A stretch of 64,000 nucleotides of DNA from Solirubrum puertoriconensis (GCF_001483135.1 NZ_LNAL01000006.1:1178003-1242002); one strand, 5' to 3'; positions 42,957-52,168 are shown, numbered from the stretch's first letter. Program-made: numbers and translations. The notes: generated from the sequence alone by a model not told the origin.

Positions 42957-44957
42957 TTACTGCTGAAACTCCCAAGCGGTGCGGTAGGCCCCTAGGTCTT
43001 CCACGTAGTTCACAAACTCGCGGTAGAAGGGGTGGCTGCTCAGCGTGGCCGAGTCGCCAATCATCAGCAGCTTGCGGCGGGCGCGCGTCATGCCCACGTT
43101 CATGCGGCGGATATCGGCCAGGAAGCCGATGTCGTTGGCGGCGTTGGAACGCGTGAGCGTAATGGCAATGATGTCGCGCTCTTGGCCTTGGAAGGAGTCG
43201 ACGGTGCCGATGCTGAGCTGGCGCTTGGTGAGCAGCTCGTTCAGCTCGGGCATGTCCTCCACGCGGTCTTTCAGGTAATTGATCTGGGCGCGGTAGGGGG
43301 CAATTACGCCGATGCTCAGCGGGTGCTGCTCGTGGTCGGCCTGGTGGTAATCCTGCAGCAGTTCCGAGAGGCGGCGCAGTAGCAAATCAGCTTCCTCGGG
43401 GTTAGCCACGGAAGGCGAATCCTGCAGGCCCATTTCCTCGAACCCACAACCGGCCGTGTCGATGAACTCCACGGCCTGGCCCGGCTCAAAGCGCACGTCG
43501 TAATCGTGCAGGTCGGCGGCGCGCACGCGTTCATCGGCCAGCAGCTTGCCGCCGTAAAACTGATCCGACGAGAACTGCATGATGTGCTGGTGCATGCGGT
43601 ACTGCACCTGCAGCATGCGGGCCGTGTCGGGCTGGCGCGTAATGCACTTTTCAAACAAGGTTTCGCGCAAGCCCTGGGCCGCCGCTTTTTCGCTTTTCAC
43701 GGTGGGCGGCAGCTGGCAATGGTCGCCGGCCAGTACTACACGCTCGGCCTTGGTGATGGGTATCCAGCAGCCCGGCTCCAGCGCCTGCGCCGCTTCGTCG
43801 ATGAACACGGTTTCGTACATCAGGTGCCGAATGGCGCGGTTGGCGGCGCCCACCAGCGTGCAGGTAATTACCTGCACTTTCTCCAAGAGGTCCTCGGTGA
43901 TGTACTTCTCCAGCTGATCCGACTCTTGCAGCAGTTGGTGCGCCTGCTCTTTCAATGCTTGGCGCTGTTGGCGCTCCTCCCAGCCGTAGTTGCGCTTGTA
44001 CTGGCCGGCCATTTGGCGGTACTGCTCGGCCGTTTGTCGCAGGCTGCGCAGCTCGCCATAGTGCTTGTGCGTCATCACCTGCGCATCTAGCGTGTGCTCA
44101 AGTAGCAAATCCGACACGCGCGAGGGGTTGCCCATCCGGATAACGTTTACGCCGCGCTCGGCCAGCTTTTCGGTCAGCAAATCCACGGCCGTATTGCTGG
44201 GGGCACACACCAGCACGCGCCGCTCGCGCCGGATGGTCTCCAATATGGCCTGTACCAGCGTAGTGGTTTTGCCGGTGCCGGGCGGGCCGTGGATGATGGC
44301 TACGTCCTTAGCGGCCAGCACGTGCTGCACGGCGGCGGTTTGGGAAGCGTTCAGCGGGTTGGGGTAGTACAGCTTCTCGGCCTCTTCGGCCGATTTGAAC
44401 TCGGCCGGCCGATGGCCTAGGAGCGTATCGCGCAGCTCGGCAAGGCGGCCAAAGGCACCTTGCACTTTCTGCAGGGCCAGCTCCATCTCGCGGTAGCTTA
44501 CCTCATCAAAAGTCAGATCGAGGCCCAGCTTGCCTTCGTCGATCCAGTCGGGCAGGTCTTCCTTGTTGGTAGCCAGCGTGATTTTGTTGCGGCGTACGCT
44601 CGTAACCACGCCTTGCAGCATGGGCTTATCGGAGCCGGCGCGGCCGGGTATGTTGCCGAACAACGCTGCGTTTTTGCCCACCTGAAACAGGTGCAGCTGC
44701 TGGCTTTGGCCGGCCGGGCGTTCGAGCTCGAGCACCAGCTTGCCGCCGAAGCCAATGTCTTCTTTGGTGATTTTAATTGGGTACCACGTCAGGCCGCGGT
44801 GTTGCCGCTCCGCAATCGTACTCTTCGCGTTACGAATGCGGTATTGCTCGAGGTCCTCTTGTTGCTCTACGCGCAGCAGGCCTTGTACGCGGCGCAGCTC
44901 TTCGTAAACGGACTCGGTAGGGGTGTAGGTAGCTTCAGCCAAGCTTTCGGAATGCAA
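42957..44957 (-). CDS. SF1 DNA/RNA helicase, IGHMBP2/Upf1-like
   Basis: 666 residues. An N-terminal OB-like/1B region (about 1-200) precedes the helicase core. Motif I is HGPPGTGKTTT near 223-233; motif II is VFIDEAAQAL; motif III is LAGDHCQLPPTV; motif IV is QYRMHQHIMQFSS; motif V is IGTVDSFQGQERDII; motif VI is NVGMTRARRKLLMIGD. This is the Upf1-like superfamily 1B, 5'-3' type. Likely a nucleic acid repair or RNA remodelling helicase; substrate unknown. The start is a TTG at 44957 or 44939, because no ATG occurs until deep in the protein. It is a stand-alone gene. Confidence 0.9.
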   Translation of the reverse strand: MHSESLAEATYTPTESVYEELRRVQGLLRVEQQEDLEQYRIRNAKSTIAERQHRGLTWYPIKITKEDIGFGGKLVLELERPAGQSQQLHLFQVGKNAALFGNIPGRAGSDKPMLQGVVTSVRRNKITLATNKEDLPDWIDEGKLGLDLTFDEVSYREMELALQKVQGAFGRLAELRDTLLGHRPAEFKSAEEAEKLYYPNPLNASQTAAVQHVLAAKDVAIIHGPPGTGKTTTLVQAILETIRRERRVLVCAPSNTAVDLLTEKLAERGVNVIRMGNPSRVSDLLLEHTLDAQVMTHKHYGELRSLRQTAEQYRQMAGQYKRNYGWEERQQRQALKEQAHQLLQESDQLEKYITEDLLEKVQVITCTLVGAANRAIRHLMYETVFIDEAAQALEPGCWIPITKAERVVLAGDHCQLPPTVKSEKAAAQGLRETLFEKCITRQPDTARMLQVQYRMHQHIMQFSSDQFYGGKLLADERVRAADLHDYDVRFEPGQAVEFIDTAGCGFEEMGLQDSPSVANPEEADLLLRRLSELLQDYHQADHEQHPLSIGVIAPYRAQINYLKDRVEDMPELNELLTKRQLSIGTVDSFQGQERDIIAITLTRSNAANDIGFLADIRRMNVGMTRARRKLLMIGDSATLSSHPFYREFVNYVEDLGAYRTAWEFQQ

Positions 44958-45085
44958 TAAGTGTAAACCGTATCAACAAACGTTGAACGGCAAACGTGCG
45001 GCCGAAGGTCGGGCAGAAATTTGGAACGTGGAGGCTGTGTCAGGCCGGTGTTAAAATCATGAGGTGCTATTGGCCGATTCTCGTG

Positions 45086-45472
45086 CTAACGGCCAGCACG
45101 CAATTTGCGGTGAATAGAAGCTTCCTCGAAGCACCCTAAATTTAATTTTTTTAAGGGTTTAAGCCCTGACTTGGTGATTCTCCAAGGAGCTGCAAGATCT
45201 GGTATGTGGTAGAGTCTATTGGTTGTTGTGTCTTTTGCCTGAATCAGGTACAAATTGTTTCCCTTGGTTGACCATACGCCGGATATTTCATCTTGACAAC
45301 CCCCTAGTAAGTAAGAGTAAACAAAGGAAGAATCTGCTCTTAAATACAGGTTTGAATGCTTTTCAAATTGATTAGCCCTGGAATAGTAGCTACCTACTAA
45401 GCCGTTGTTAATGGGTTTATGACCTTGTTCTGGTGAATCAGTAAGTAGCAGGAGCAGTATTGGTAATAGCAT
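45086..45472 (-). CDS. Hypothetical exported protein of low GC content
   Basis: 128 residues from the ATG at 45472. A short hydrophobic N-terminus (MLLPILLLLL) could be a signal peptide. The middle reads NGLVGSYYSRANQFEKHSNL and SSFVYSYLLGGCQDEISGVW, a beta-rich pattern like small lipocalin-type or copper-resistance-like folds, but I recognise no family. The region is clearly more AT-rich than its neighbours, which may mean recent acquisition. An isolated gene between the helicase and peptide deformylase. Confidence 0.6.
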   Translation of the reverse strand: MLLPILLLLLTDSPEQGHKPINNGLVGSYYSRANQFEKHSNLYLRADSSFVYSYLLGGCQDEISGVWSTKGNNLYLIQAKDTTTNRLYHIPDLAAPWRITKSGLKPLKKLNLGCFEEASIHRKLRAGR

Positions 45473-45550
45473 ATCAGTCAATATAAATTGAATGGCAAGT
45501 TTAAGGGGGATGTTAAAGAAAGGGGACGCAAGGTTGACGCCTTAACTAGT

Positions 45551-46087
45551 TCACCGCCCGTACGGGCTATCGGCTCGGTAGCGCCGCTCAAACTCCTCGC
45601 GGGTGCAAATACTTTGCACATCCACCACGCGGTCGATGGACAAGATGCCGTCGAGGTGGTCGATTTCGTGTTGCAACAGCTCAGCGAGGTCGTCCTCGGC
45701 CCCGGCGAGGGTTTCGTGCCACTGGCCGCCTAGGTCCTGGTAGCGCACGGTAATCCAGTGGTGGCGAGGCACCTGCATGAAGATGGACAGGAACGATAAG
45801 CAAGCATCCCACACCAACGAGGTTTCGGGGCTGCGGGCCACAATGCTGGGGTTGATGAGAGGCCATACCTCGCGGCCGGGCAGGCGCAGCAAAACCACAC
45901 GCTCAAGTACCCCGATTTGAGGCGCGGCAATGGCGCGGCCGTAGCCGGTGGTTTCGCGCCAGTGGGCTACGGTGTCGGTTAGGTTTTGCACTAATGCCGC
46001 AACTTGGGGCGCGGTGGGGTCGGCAACGGGCTGGGCTACTTGGCGCAACACCGGGTTGCCGAGCTGTAGGATTTCGCGAACGGGCAT
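45551..46087 (-). CDS. def: Peptide deformylase, divergent
   Basis: Metal hydrolase that removes the N-formyl group from nascent proteins. 178 residues. Motif 1 is GYGRAIAAPQIGV near 49-61 (family GxGxAAxQ). Motif 2 is WDACLSF near 94, where classical enzymes have EGCLS, so the Glu-Gly is replaced by Asp-Ala, while the metal-binding Cys stays. Motif 3 is LQHEIDHLDG near 136-145 with the HExxH metal and catalytic residues. This is probably a second, type-3-like deformylase rather than the housekeeping one. It starts 9 nt after the amidohydrolase gene and is likely co-transcribed with it. Confidence 0.85.
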   Translation of the reverse strand: MPVREILQLGNPVLRQVAQPVADPTAPQVAALVQNLTDTVAHWRETTGYGRAIAAPQIGVLERVVLLRLPGREVWPLINPSIVARSPETSLVWDACLSFLSIFMQVPRHHWITVRYQDLGGQWHETLAGAEDDLAELLQHEIDHLDGILSIDRVVDVQSICTREEFERRYRADSPYGR

Positions 46088-46096
46088 GGCTAAGGT

Positions 46097-47533
46097 TTAA
46101 CGATGTTTGACGGCTCGCACCATCTGGCGCAGATCGGCAGCGGTGTATACTTGGCCGCGGGCTACCACCGTGTGAATGCCGCGCAGGTTGCTAATGTTTT
46201 GCAGCGGGTTGGCGTTGAGCAATACCACGTCGGCATCCTTGCCCGCCCGGATGGTGCCGGAGCGCTGATCGGCTTTCAGGAAGCGGGCCCCGTTGACGGT
46301 GGCTGTTTTCAGGGCTTGGGCCGGGGTAAGGCCAGCTTGCACCATCAACACTAGCTCACCAAGGAGCGAGGCACCGGGGTACACGTAGGAGTTGAAGGGG
46401 CCGCTATCGGAGCCGGCCAGCAGCGTAACGCCGGCCGCTTGCATTTGGGGCACCATGCTCATAAAACGGGCGCCGAGCTGCTTGTTGAAGGCTCGCGTAG
46501 CCGCCGACTGCGCCCGGGCACTGGCAATGCGGCGGGCGTAGGTGGCTTGTATTTTCGGGTCGATGTACGCCAGCAGCGTGTCGCGGGCGTGGTCGGTGTC
46601 GGGTAGCTCGGCCAGCACTTTCTGAATGTGCAAGGTAGGCACTACGGCCGTGCGGTGCTTTGCCAGCATGCGGTAGGTACGAGCAGCGGTGGCGGCATCG
46701 TAGGTACGGTAAATGGCCGGCAGCACCGCAAACAGACCTAGGGGCTTGCTGCTGGTTTGGCTGTTGCGTATTGCAGTGGTAATACTGTCTTCTATGGCGG
46801 AGCAGGCCTTGAACACATAATACAGGTGCTCCGAGGCATCAAGGCCGCTCTCAACTGCCTCGCGCAGAGTGGCGGTGTAGGGCATGTGGCCGGTGGTGGT
46901 GAGCCCCCGCTTTTCGGCCGAGGCTATGGCACCTAGGAAGGCCTCGCGCGAAATCGTGCTTTCGTAGAGCTTCACGTAATCAACCTTCAGCCGCTGCAAT
47001 GAGTCGAGGGCCTGCTCGATCTGCGCGGGCGATTCGACTACGAGCGAACCGGCCCAGGTAGCCCTAGGTCCGTCGAGCTTGGGGCCTGAAGTGTAGATGC
47101 GCGGCCCCGCCAGCTTGCCGGCGGCCATTTGCTCGCGCCAGCTAAAAATGGCTGGGGTAAGGTCGCCACCGGCATCGCGCACGGTGGTAATGCCATGGGC
47201 AAGGTACAAGGGCAGCAAGTTGCGGTTGGCAGTGGTAAGTGAGTCGCCGCCCCGGAAGTGTACGTGCATATCCCACAAACCCGGTATCAGGTATTTGCCT
47301 TGGGCATCAATGGTCTGCTTGGCGGCAATGGTGCGGGTGCCCGACTTCTGCACCCGCCTGATTTGCCCTTGCGCAATGCACACGGTTTGGTCGGGCAGCA
47401 CGCGTTCGGCCTCCACATCTACTACGTTGGCGTGGGTAATTACCAGGTCGTAGGGCTGCAGGGGTTGCTGCCCGGCACAGGCACCTAGGACTAAGGCCAT
47501 CGAGCTTAAGAGCAGGGTGGAGGTCGGCTTCAT
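46097..47533 (-). CDS. Lipoprotein amidohydrolase (metal-dependent imidazolonepropionase/prolidase-like)
   Basis: 478 residues from the ATG at 47533. The lipobox LGACAG near residues 16-21 indicates export and lipid anchoring. The metal site of a TIM-barrel amidohydrolase is visible: HVH near 88-90, a Lys in YVKLYE that may be carboxylated, GHMPY and EHLYY histidines, and GSDSG with the late Asp. The C-terminal SGTIRAGKDADVVLLNANPL returns to the beta-sandwich. Substrate not predictable; this branch includes Xaa-Pro dipeptidases and cyclic amide hydrolases. The start is set by the lipobox. Confidence 0.85.
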   Translation of the reverse strand: MKPTSTLLLSSMALVLGACAGQQPLQPYDLVITHANVVDVEAERVLPDQTVCIAQGQIRRVQKSGTRTIAAKQTIDAQGKYLIPGLWDMHVHFRGGDSLTTANRNLLPLYLAHGITTVRDAGGDLTPAIFSWREQMAAGKLAGPRIYTSGPKLDGPRATWAGSLVVESPAQIEQALDSLQRLKVDYVKLYESTISREAFLGAIASAEKRGLTTTGHMPYTATLREAVESGLDASEHLYYVFKACSAIEDSITTAIRNSQTSSKPLGLFAVLPAIYRTYDAATAARTYRMLAKHRTAVVPTLHIQKVLAELPDTDHARDTLLAYIDPKIQATYARRIASARAQSAATRAFNKQLGARFMSMVPQMQAAGVTLLAGSDSGPFNSYVYPGASLLGELVLMVQAGLTPAQALKTATVNGARFLKADQRSGTIRAGKDADVVLLNANPLQNISNLRGIHTVVARGQVYTAADLRQMVRAVKHR

Positions 47534-47607
47534 GAAGTGAGCGTAGTGAGGCTTGCAATTTTGCAACGCCGCGCCGACTTCCAAGCCTTGGCAGTACGCA
47601 CTACGTG

Positions 47608-47967
47608 TTACCCCGAAAACTCCTCTCCGCAATTATGGCAGCGGTACATGGTGGTGCCGGCATAAAACAAGCGTTTGTACCACGGTTGCCGGGCTTCGGG
47701 CTCGGGCCAGGCGTTGTACGAGCCGCACCTGGGGCAGCGGGCCGCGGCGCGCTCGGTGCGTTGCTGCTCAAACTCCTGCACAATCTGGCGGGCTCCCTCT
47801 ACGTCTTCTTCCTCAATCAGCAGCCGGAAATACAGCCCGTCGCCGAAGGGCAAGGTGGCAGGGCCGTAGTTCTTCACCAAGCTCACGATACCGGCCTCGC
47901 TTTGGAGGCGGTGGTACAGGCCCACGGCTTCGGTGTAGGTGAGGTATTCGGCGGCTGCAACTAGCAT
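47608..47967 (-). CDS. Small protein with DUF2007-like fold and zinc ribbon
   Basis: 119 residues. The N-terminal 75 residues (YTEAVGLYHRLQSEAGIVS, YFRLLIEEEDVEGARQIVQE) resemble the signal-transducing-type DUF2007 ferredoxin-like domain. The C-terminal 40 residues form a zinc ribbon with CPRC near 79-82 and CHNC near 109-112. Likely a regulatory or scaffold protein; function unknown. An exact TACCTTTG box ends only 5 nt before the ATG, so the message is likely leaderless. Confidence 0.75.
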   Translation of the reverse strand: MLVAAAEYLTYTEAVGLYHRLQSEAGIVSLVKNYGPATLPFGDGLYFRLLIEEEDVEGARQIVQEFEQQRTERAAARCPRCGSYNAWPEPEARQPWYKRLFYAGTTMYRCHNCGEEFSG

Positions 47968-47972
47968 ATTTT

Positions 47973-47980
47973 CAAAGGTA
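47973..47980 (-). promoter_or_regulatory. -7 box (TACCTTTG) abutting the zinc-ribbon gene start
   Basis: Exact TAnnTTTG match ending 5 nt before the ATG at 47967. The transcription start is expected on or next to the start codon. Confidence 0.55.
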
Positions 47981-48067
47981 AAGCAGGCAACGGGTAACGG
48001 ACTATGAGTATCTTACTTGTAACAGTTGCCCCGTCCTAGGTTAGTCGCACACCATTACGCCCGAGCT

Positions 48068-48895
48068 ATGCGTGTAGAGGAGCTAGAACGCGAACTGGTG
48101 CCGCTGGTGCCGTATTTTCTGCCGATTGTTGTGCTGTCGGTGGCAGCCGAGTGGTACCTGCTGCGCCATGACCCCGACCGCCATTACGATGCCCAAGACC
48201 TGCGTTCTTCCATCGGCATCGGCTTGGGCAACGCCTTGCTGAACGTGCTGCTGAAATCAGGGATTTTTGGCTTTGGGCTTTTCTTTTGCGGGTTGGCGCC
48301 TTGGCAAGTGCCGCCCACCTGGTGGGCATGGGTATTAGCCTACGTGGTGGTTGATTTCTGCAACTACTTGGCGCATTACGTAGCGCACCGGCAGCGGGTG
48401 TGGTGGGCTACCCACGTTACGCACCATTCCTCGGAGCACCTTAACTTCTCAACCTCGTTCCGCAATTCCTGGACGCAGCACTTCAAGATTATCTTCTTTA
48501 TTCCGGCCTGGCTAACGGGAATTCATCCGGTAATCCTGTTCACCTGCTACGAAATCAACCTGCTTTACCAGTTCTGGATTCATACCGAGAGCATCGGGCG
48601 GCTGCCTAGGTGGTTTGAGTTGGTGTTCGTCACGCCCTCGCACCACCGCGTGCACCACGGCCGCAACCCCAAGTACGTCGACAAGAACTTCGGCACCACG
48701 CTCATTCTGTGGGATAGGCTATTCGGTACTTTTCAGCAAGAAGACGAAAAGCCCATTTACGGCATCACCAAGCCCCTAAAAGCGCCACAAAGCTTGCTGT
48801 ACCTCAACTTTCATGAGTGGGCCGATTTGTGGCACGACCTGCGGGCGGCGCGCTCCTGGCGGGCATGCTGGCAAACCTTGTTTGGCCCGCCCTAG
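48068..48895 (+). CDS. Sterol desaturase/fatty acid hydroxylase family protein
   Basis: 275 residues, integral membrane. Four or five helices. The histidine-box di-iron motif is seen: HYVAHR (HxxxH) near 112-117, HVTHHSSEHLN (HxxHH) near 125-135, and HHRVHHGRNPKYVDKNFG near 200 (HxxHH). Family members hydroxylate or desaturate sterols, fatty acids or carotenoids; the actual substrate is unknown here. Given pigmented relatives, a lipid or carotenoid role is plausible but unproven. Its last 4 nt overlap the convergent gene. Confidence 0.87.
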   Translation: MRVEELERELVPLVPYFLPIVVLSVAAEWYLLRHDPDRHYDAQDLRSSIGIGLGNALLNVLLKSGIFGFGLFFCGLAPWQVPPTWWAWVLAYVVVDFCNYLAHYVAHRQRVWWATHVTHHSSEHLNFSTSFRNSWTQHFKIIFFIPAWLTGIHPVILFTCYEINLLYQFWIHTESIGRLPRWFELVFVTPSHHRVHHGRNPKYVDKNFGTTLILWDRLFGTFQQEDEKPIYGITKPLKAPQSLLYLNFHEWADLWHDLRAARSWRACWQTLFGPP

Positions 48896-49488
48896 CGCTT
48901 GGCCTTGCGGCGGGCCGGGGCGCTGCTTAGGCGTTGGCGCAGGCGCAGCACATACACCAGCAAGCCGATGCACAACGCGGCTAAGCCGGCCGCAAGCACC
49001 TCGCGGCTTACGCGGGCATCTTCGGCCTCTTTGGCGGCCGATTGGTACTCGCGCAGCTGCTTTTCGCGTTGTTTCTCGCGTAGCTGCAGGTTCTGAATCT
49101 GGCTTTCGAGGTCGTAGAAGCGCTGGCGCGTGGAGCTTTGGTCGGTTTGGGCTACGGTGGCTTGCTGCTCGGCTTGGCGCTGGCGGGCTACAATATCGGC
49201 GGTGCGGCGCAGCTCGGTGGCTTTCAGGGCTTGCACAATCTCGGTGTCTTTGCGGATGATGCCCTTCAGCGCATCCACAACCTCCTGCAAGTCTTTTTTG
49301 GAGGGCTTGTTGGCAAACAGAGCATTGCGCTGCGCATTGGCTTCTTCGTATTCGCGCACCAGCTGCTCGCGCTCCTGTATGAGGCGCGTTATCTGGTCGT
49401 TGGGCGAAGGAGCAGCAGGCTCGGTTTGGGCGGGGGCGGTGGTTGAGAGCAAAGCCATGCCCAAAACCAGAAGCAAACGGTGTTTCAT
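48892..49488 (-). CDS. Exported coiled-coil protein with C-terminal membrane anchor
   Basis: 198 residues. Signal peptide (LLLVLGMALLSTTAPAQ), then a long coiled coil at about 30-155 rich in Glu, Gln, Arg and Lys, then a single transmembrane segment (VLAAGLAALCIGLLVYVLRL) and a basic tail RRKAKR. The topology suggests a periplasmic coiled coil anchored in the inner membrane, the sort of protein that organises the envelope or a secretion apparatus. No family recognised. An exact TATTTTTG box lies 10 nt before the ATG. Confidence 0.72.
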   Translation of the reverse strand: MKHRLLLVLGMALLSTTAPAQTEPAAPSPNDQITRLIQEREQLVREYEEANAQRNALFANKPSKKDLQEVVDALKGIIRKDTEIVQALKATELRRTADIVARQRQAEQQATVAQTDQSSTRQRFYDLESQIQNLQLREKQREKQLREYQSAAKEAEDARVSREVLAAGLAALCIGLLVYVLRLRQRLSSAPARRKAKR

Positions 49489-49497
49489 AACTCAGCC

Positions 49498-49505
49498 CAA
49501 AAATA
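49498..49505 (-). promoter_or_regulatory. -7 box (TATTTTTG) close to the coiled-coil gene start
   Basis: Exact TAnnTTTG match ending 9 nt before the ATG at 49488, implying a leader of roughly 5 nt. Confidence 0.5.
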
Positions 49506-49743
49506 CGCTATTGCGCTTGGGCGGGGTGTAGAACGAGGAAAGTCGGTTTGTAGCGCACAGCGTGAGAATGTAGCGTGGGCCTTAACCTGCGTTTGCGTGC
49601 ACGATTTGAACTGTACCGTTGCAAACATGTCGTTCTGGCAAACGCGGGCTAAAGCCCCCGCTACAACCACGTGGAGGTCCCTATCCGTGGACGCGGACTA
49701 GTGCTGCGAAGGCGGCCCAGCCAAAGCCTGCGCTGCAGGCTGT

Positions 49744-52056
49744 TTACACCTCAGCTACTTCGGCCCGCAGTTGCTTGGCCTTGCCCACGCGCGGGTTTCG
49801 GTAGAACAGCAGCACCAGAATGGGCAGCAGCGTCAGCTCGGCTATAACGCCGAACAGCAGGGTGAGCCCAATGAGCAGCCCCACGTAAAATGTGCCATCG
49901 AACGAGGAGAACAGCAGCGTGCTGAAGCCGCCCACCAAAATCATCGACGTGACGATAACTGCCTTACCTGCTAGCCGGTAAGTGCGCGAAACGGCACGCT
50001 TTACGGTGGGTTCTTTGCCGAGCATCAGGCGCAACTTGCTGATGAAGTGAATGGTATCGTCGACGGCGATGCCAAAGGCGATGGTGAAAATGATGCTGGT
50101 GCTCACCTTCATGGGCACGCCGCACACGCCCATTACACCCGCCACTACCACAATAGGCAACAGGTTGGGGATGAGCACTACCGGCACCATGCGCAGCGAC
50201 CGGAAAAGCACCAGCACAATGGCCGTCACCATCAGCACATCTACCCCAATGCCCACCAGCATGTCGCGCGTTAGGTTCTGGTTATTTTTATCAATAAGCA
50301 GGGCCGAGCCGGTTTGGCGGGTGCGCAGCACATTGGTGTTGGTGTGCTGAAGCTGGAAGCGACGCAAACCGGCGTTTAGCTTGGCCACGGTTGTGCTGCC
50401 GGGGTCGGGCATGCGCCCGGTAAGGCGGCCTTCGGTAGCTTGGGGGGTAGCTAACGCCCTAAATTCGGGGCGCTTGCCCAGTTTGCGCACCTGGCGGAGC
50501 AAGCGCTTCATTTCGGTTTCCGAACTGGGTAGGCGGTACTCCTCGAGTGCCCCGCCGTTCAGGGCTTTGCGTATCGATTTTACGACCGTGACGGGGGAGG
50601 CCACAAAGTGCAAGCCGTACTCGCGGCCCAGGTAGTTTTCTATCTCCTCGATTTCGCGCAGCACGCCTAGGTCGTAAATGCTGCGGCCGCCCTGGGGCAA
50701 GAGGTGCATCTCGAAGGGGCGCACGCCGGCAAACTTCTGCTCGAAAAACCGAAAGTCGAGCTGCACGGGGTCGTCGTCGGCCAGGTCGTCGAGCAGGCGC
50801 GACTCCAGCCGCACGCGGCTGGCTGCCGTAAGGCTGCCGACCAGCAACAACGCGGCGCCGGCCATAATCCAACGGCGGCGCACCAGCACTACGCGCAACA
50901 GGCGGGTAAGCGGCCCATCCCAGGAGCGCCCCGCCCCGTAGCGTTGCTGCGGCCTAGGTAGCAGCACCAGCAAAGCCGGCAGCAACGTGAAGGTGAGAAC
51001 GTACGCAATCAGCACCGCCAACCCCGTGTAAAGGCCAAAGTTGTGAATGGGCCGAATGTGGCTGGTGGTGAGCGTAAAGAAGCCCAACGAAGTAGTTAGG
51101 GCCGATAACCCCGAGCCGAACATCGATTCGCGCATGCTGATGCGCAAGGCCGGTACGGTGGCCGTGCCTTCGCCGGTTTCGGTTACGTAGCGCGTGAGCA
51201 GGTGCACCGAATCGGCAATGCCCACCACGCACATCATCACGGGCAGCAGCGCCGTCATCAAATCGATGCCGGCGCCGCTCCAGCCCACTAGCGCCAAGCC
51301 GCCGATGGTAGCGCCGGCCACAACGGTAAGCGGCAGCACCACGCCCCACCACGCCCGGAAGGTGAACCACAGCAGGCACATAACGAGCAGCACCGATAAC
51401 GACACGAACACGGCCATTTCTACCCGCAACCGATCCACAAACACCGATTGGGCTACCATTTTGCCGCCTAGGTGCACGCGCTCGTCGGCGAAGCCCAGGC
51501 GCTGCAGCTCGGTGCGCAGGTTGCTCATCAGGGTGTCGCCGGGCGGCTTTTTCAGGTCGGGGGTGGTTTGGAGCACCACCGTTACGGACTGGGCGTCGCG
51601 GGCAAACAAGTTGCCCACCAGCCCGGGCGTACGGAAAATCAGCGCGGAGTCTTGCGCGCGCGACGAAGGGTCGTTCAGCCGATCGAGATGCAGGTAGGGA
51701 ATGTTGAACACGCCCAGGCCCTCCACTACCGGATTGCTGGCCGTGGTGGGCGAAAGCACATGCACCACGTTGTGCTGGCGCTGGGCAAACCGCGTGAATG
51801 TATCAATGCGCTGCGCAAAGCCAGGTTCGAACACGGTGCGGCCCCTAGGTGCTTCAAGGCCGATGAGCACGTAGTCGTTATCGTTGCCGAAGCGGCCCGA
51901 GTAGGTTTCGTAGTACGCGAGGTCGGGGTCGCCGGTGGGGTAGAAGTCGTTGAAGTTGTAGTTGAACCGCAAGCGCAACAGGCCGGTGGCGGCTACGGCG
52001 GCCAGCAGCACCAAGCTTAGCAGGGTAAGTAGACTTAAGGAGCGGGGAGAAAGCAC
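49744..52056 (-). CDS. MMPL/RND family transporter (hydrophobe exporter type)
   Basis: 770 residues from a GTG start. Two tandem halves of six transmembrane helices, each with a large periplasmic loop, the MMPL/HAE2/sterol-sensing-domain-like arrangement. Sequence anchors: VLLAAVAATGLLRLRFNYNF at the N-terminus, GIADSVHLLTRYVTETGEG near 275-293, and IAFGIAVDDTIHFISKLRLM near 670, where DD is the proton-relay-type Asp pair. Such proteins export lipids, hopanoids or hydrophobic drugs, alone or with an adaptor; no adaptor is adjacent. It is divergent from a small Cys/Lys-rich secreted protein across 112 bp. Confidence 0.87.
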   Translation of the reverse strand: MLSPRSLSLLTLLSLVLLAAVAATGLLRLRFNYNFNDFYPTGDPDLAYYETYSGRFGNDNDYVLIGLEAPRGRTVFEPGFAQRIDTFTRFAQRQHNVVHVLSPTTASNPVVEGLGVFNIPYLHLDRLNDPSSRAQDSALIFRTPGLVGNLFARDAQSVTVVLQTTPDLKKPPGDTLMSNLRTELQRLGFADERVHLGGKMVAQSVFVDRLRVEMAVFVSLSVLLVMCLLWFTFRAWWGVVLPLTVVAGATIGGLALVGWSGAGIDLMTALLPVMMCVVGIADSVHLLTRYVTETGEGTATVPALRISMRESMFGSGLSALTTSLGFFTLTTSHIRPIHNFGLYTGLAVLIAYVLTFTLLPALLVLLPRPQQRYGAGRSWDGPLTRLLRVVLVRRRWIMAGAALLLVGSLTAASRVRLESRLLDDLADDDPVQLDFRFFEQKFAGVRPFEMHLLPQGGRSIYDLGVLREIEEIENYLGREYGLHFVASPVTVVKSIRKALNGGALEEYRLPSSETEMKRLLRQVRKLGKRPEFRALATPQATEGRLTGRMPDPGSTTVAKLNAGLRRFQLQHTNTNVLRTRQTGSALLIDKNNQNLTRDMLVGIGVDVLMVTAIVLVLFRSLRMVPVVLIPNLLPIVVVAGVMGVCGVPMKVSTSIIFTIAFGIAVDDTIHFISKLRLMLGKEPTVKRAVSRTYRLAGKAVIVTSMILVGGFSTLLFSSFDGTFYVGLLIGLTLLFGVIAELTLLPILVLLFYRNPRVGKAKQLRAEVAEV

Positions 52057-52168
52057 GCAGATGAGCTAAAGTGAACCGGACAACTATGCCAGAGGTTGAG
52101 TACTTTGGGGCCGGCGCTCAGCCAACCACCCATTTTCCTGTTTTGTTTCTTCCGTTTTGTTTTGCCGC

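Noticed and set aside
49528-49560. GAGGAAAGTC resembling the conserved start of RNase P RNA
   Set aside because: The gap is only 255 bp and the other conserved parts (ACAGAA, AGGGTGAAA) are absent.
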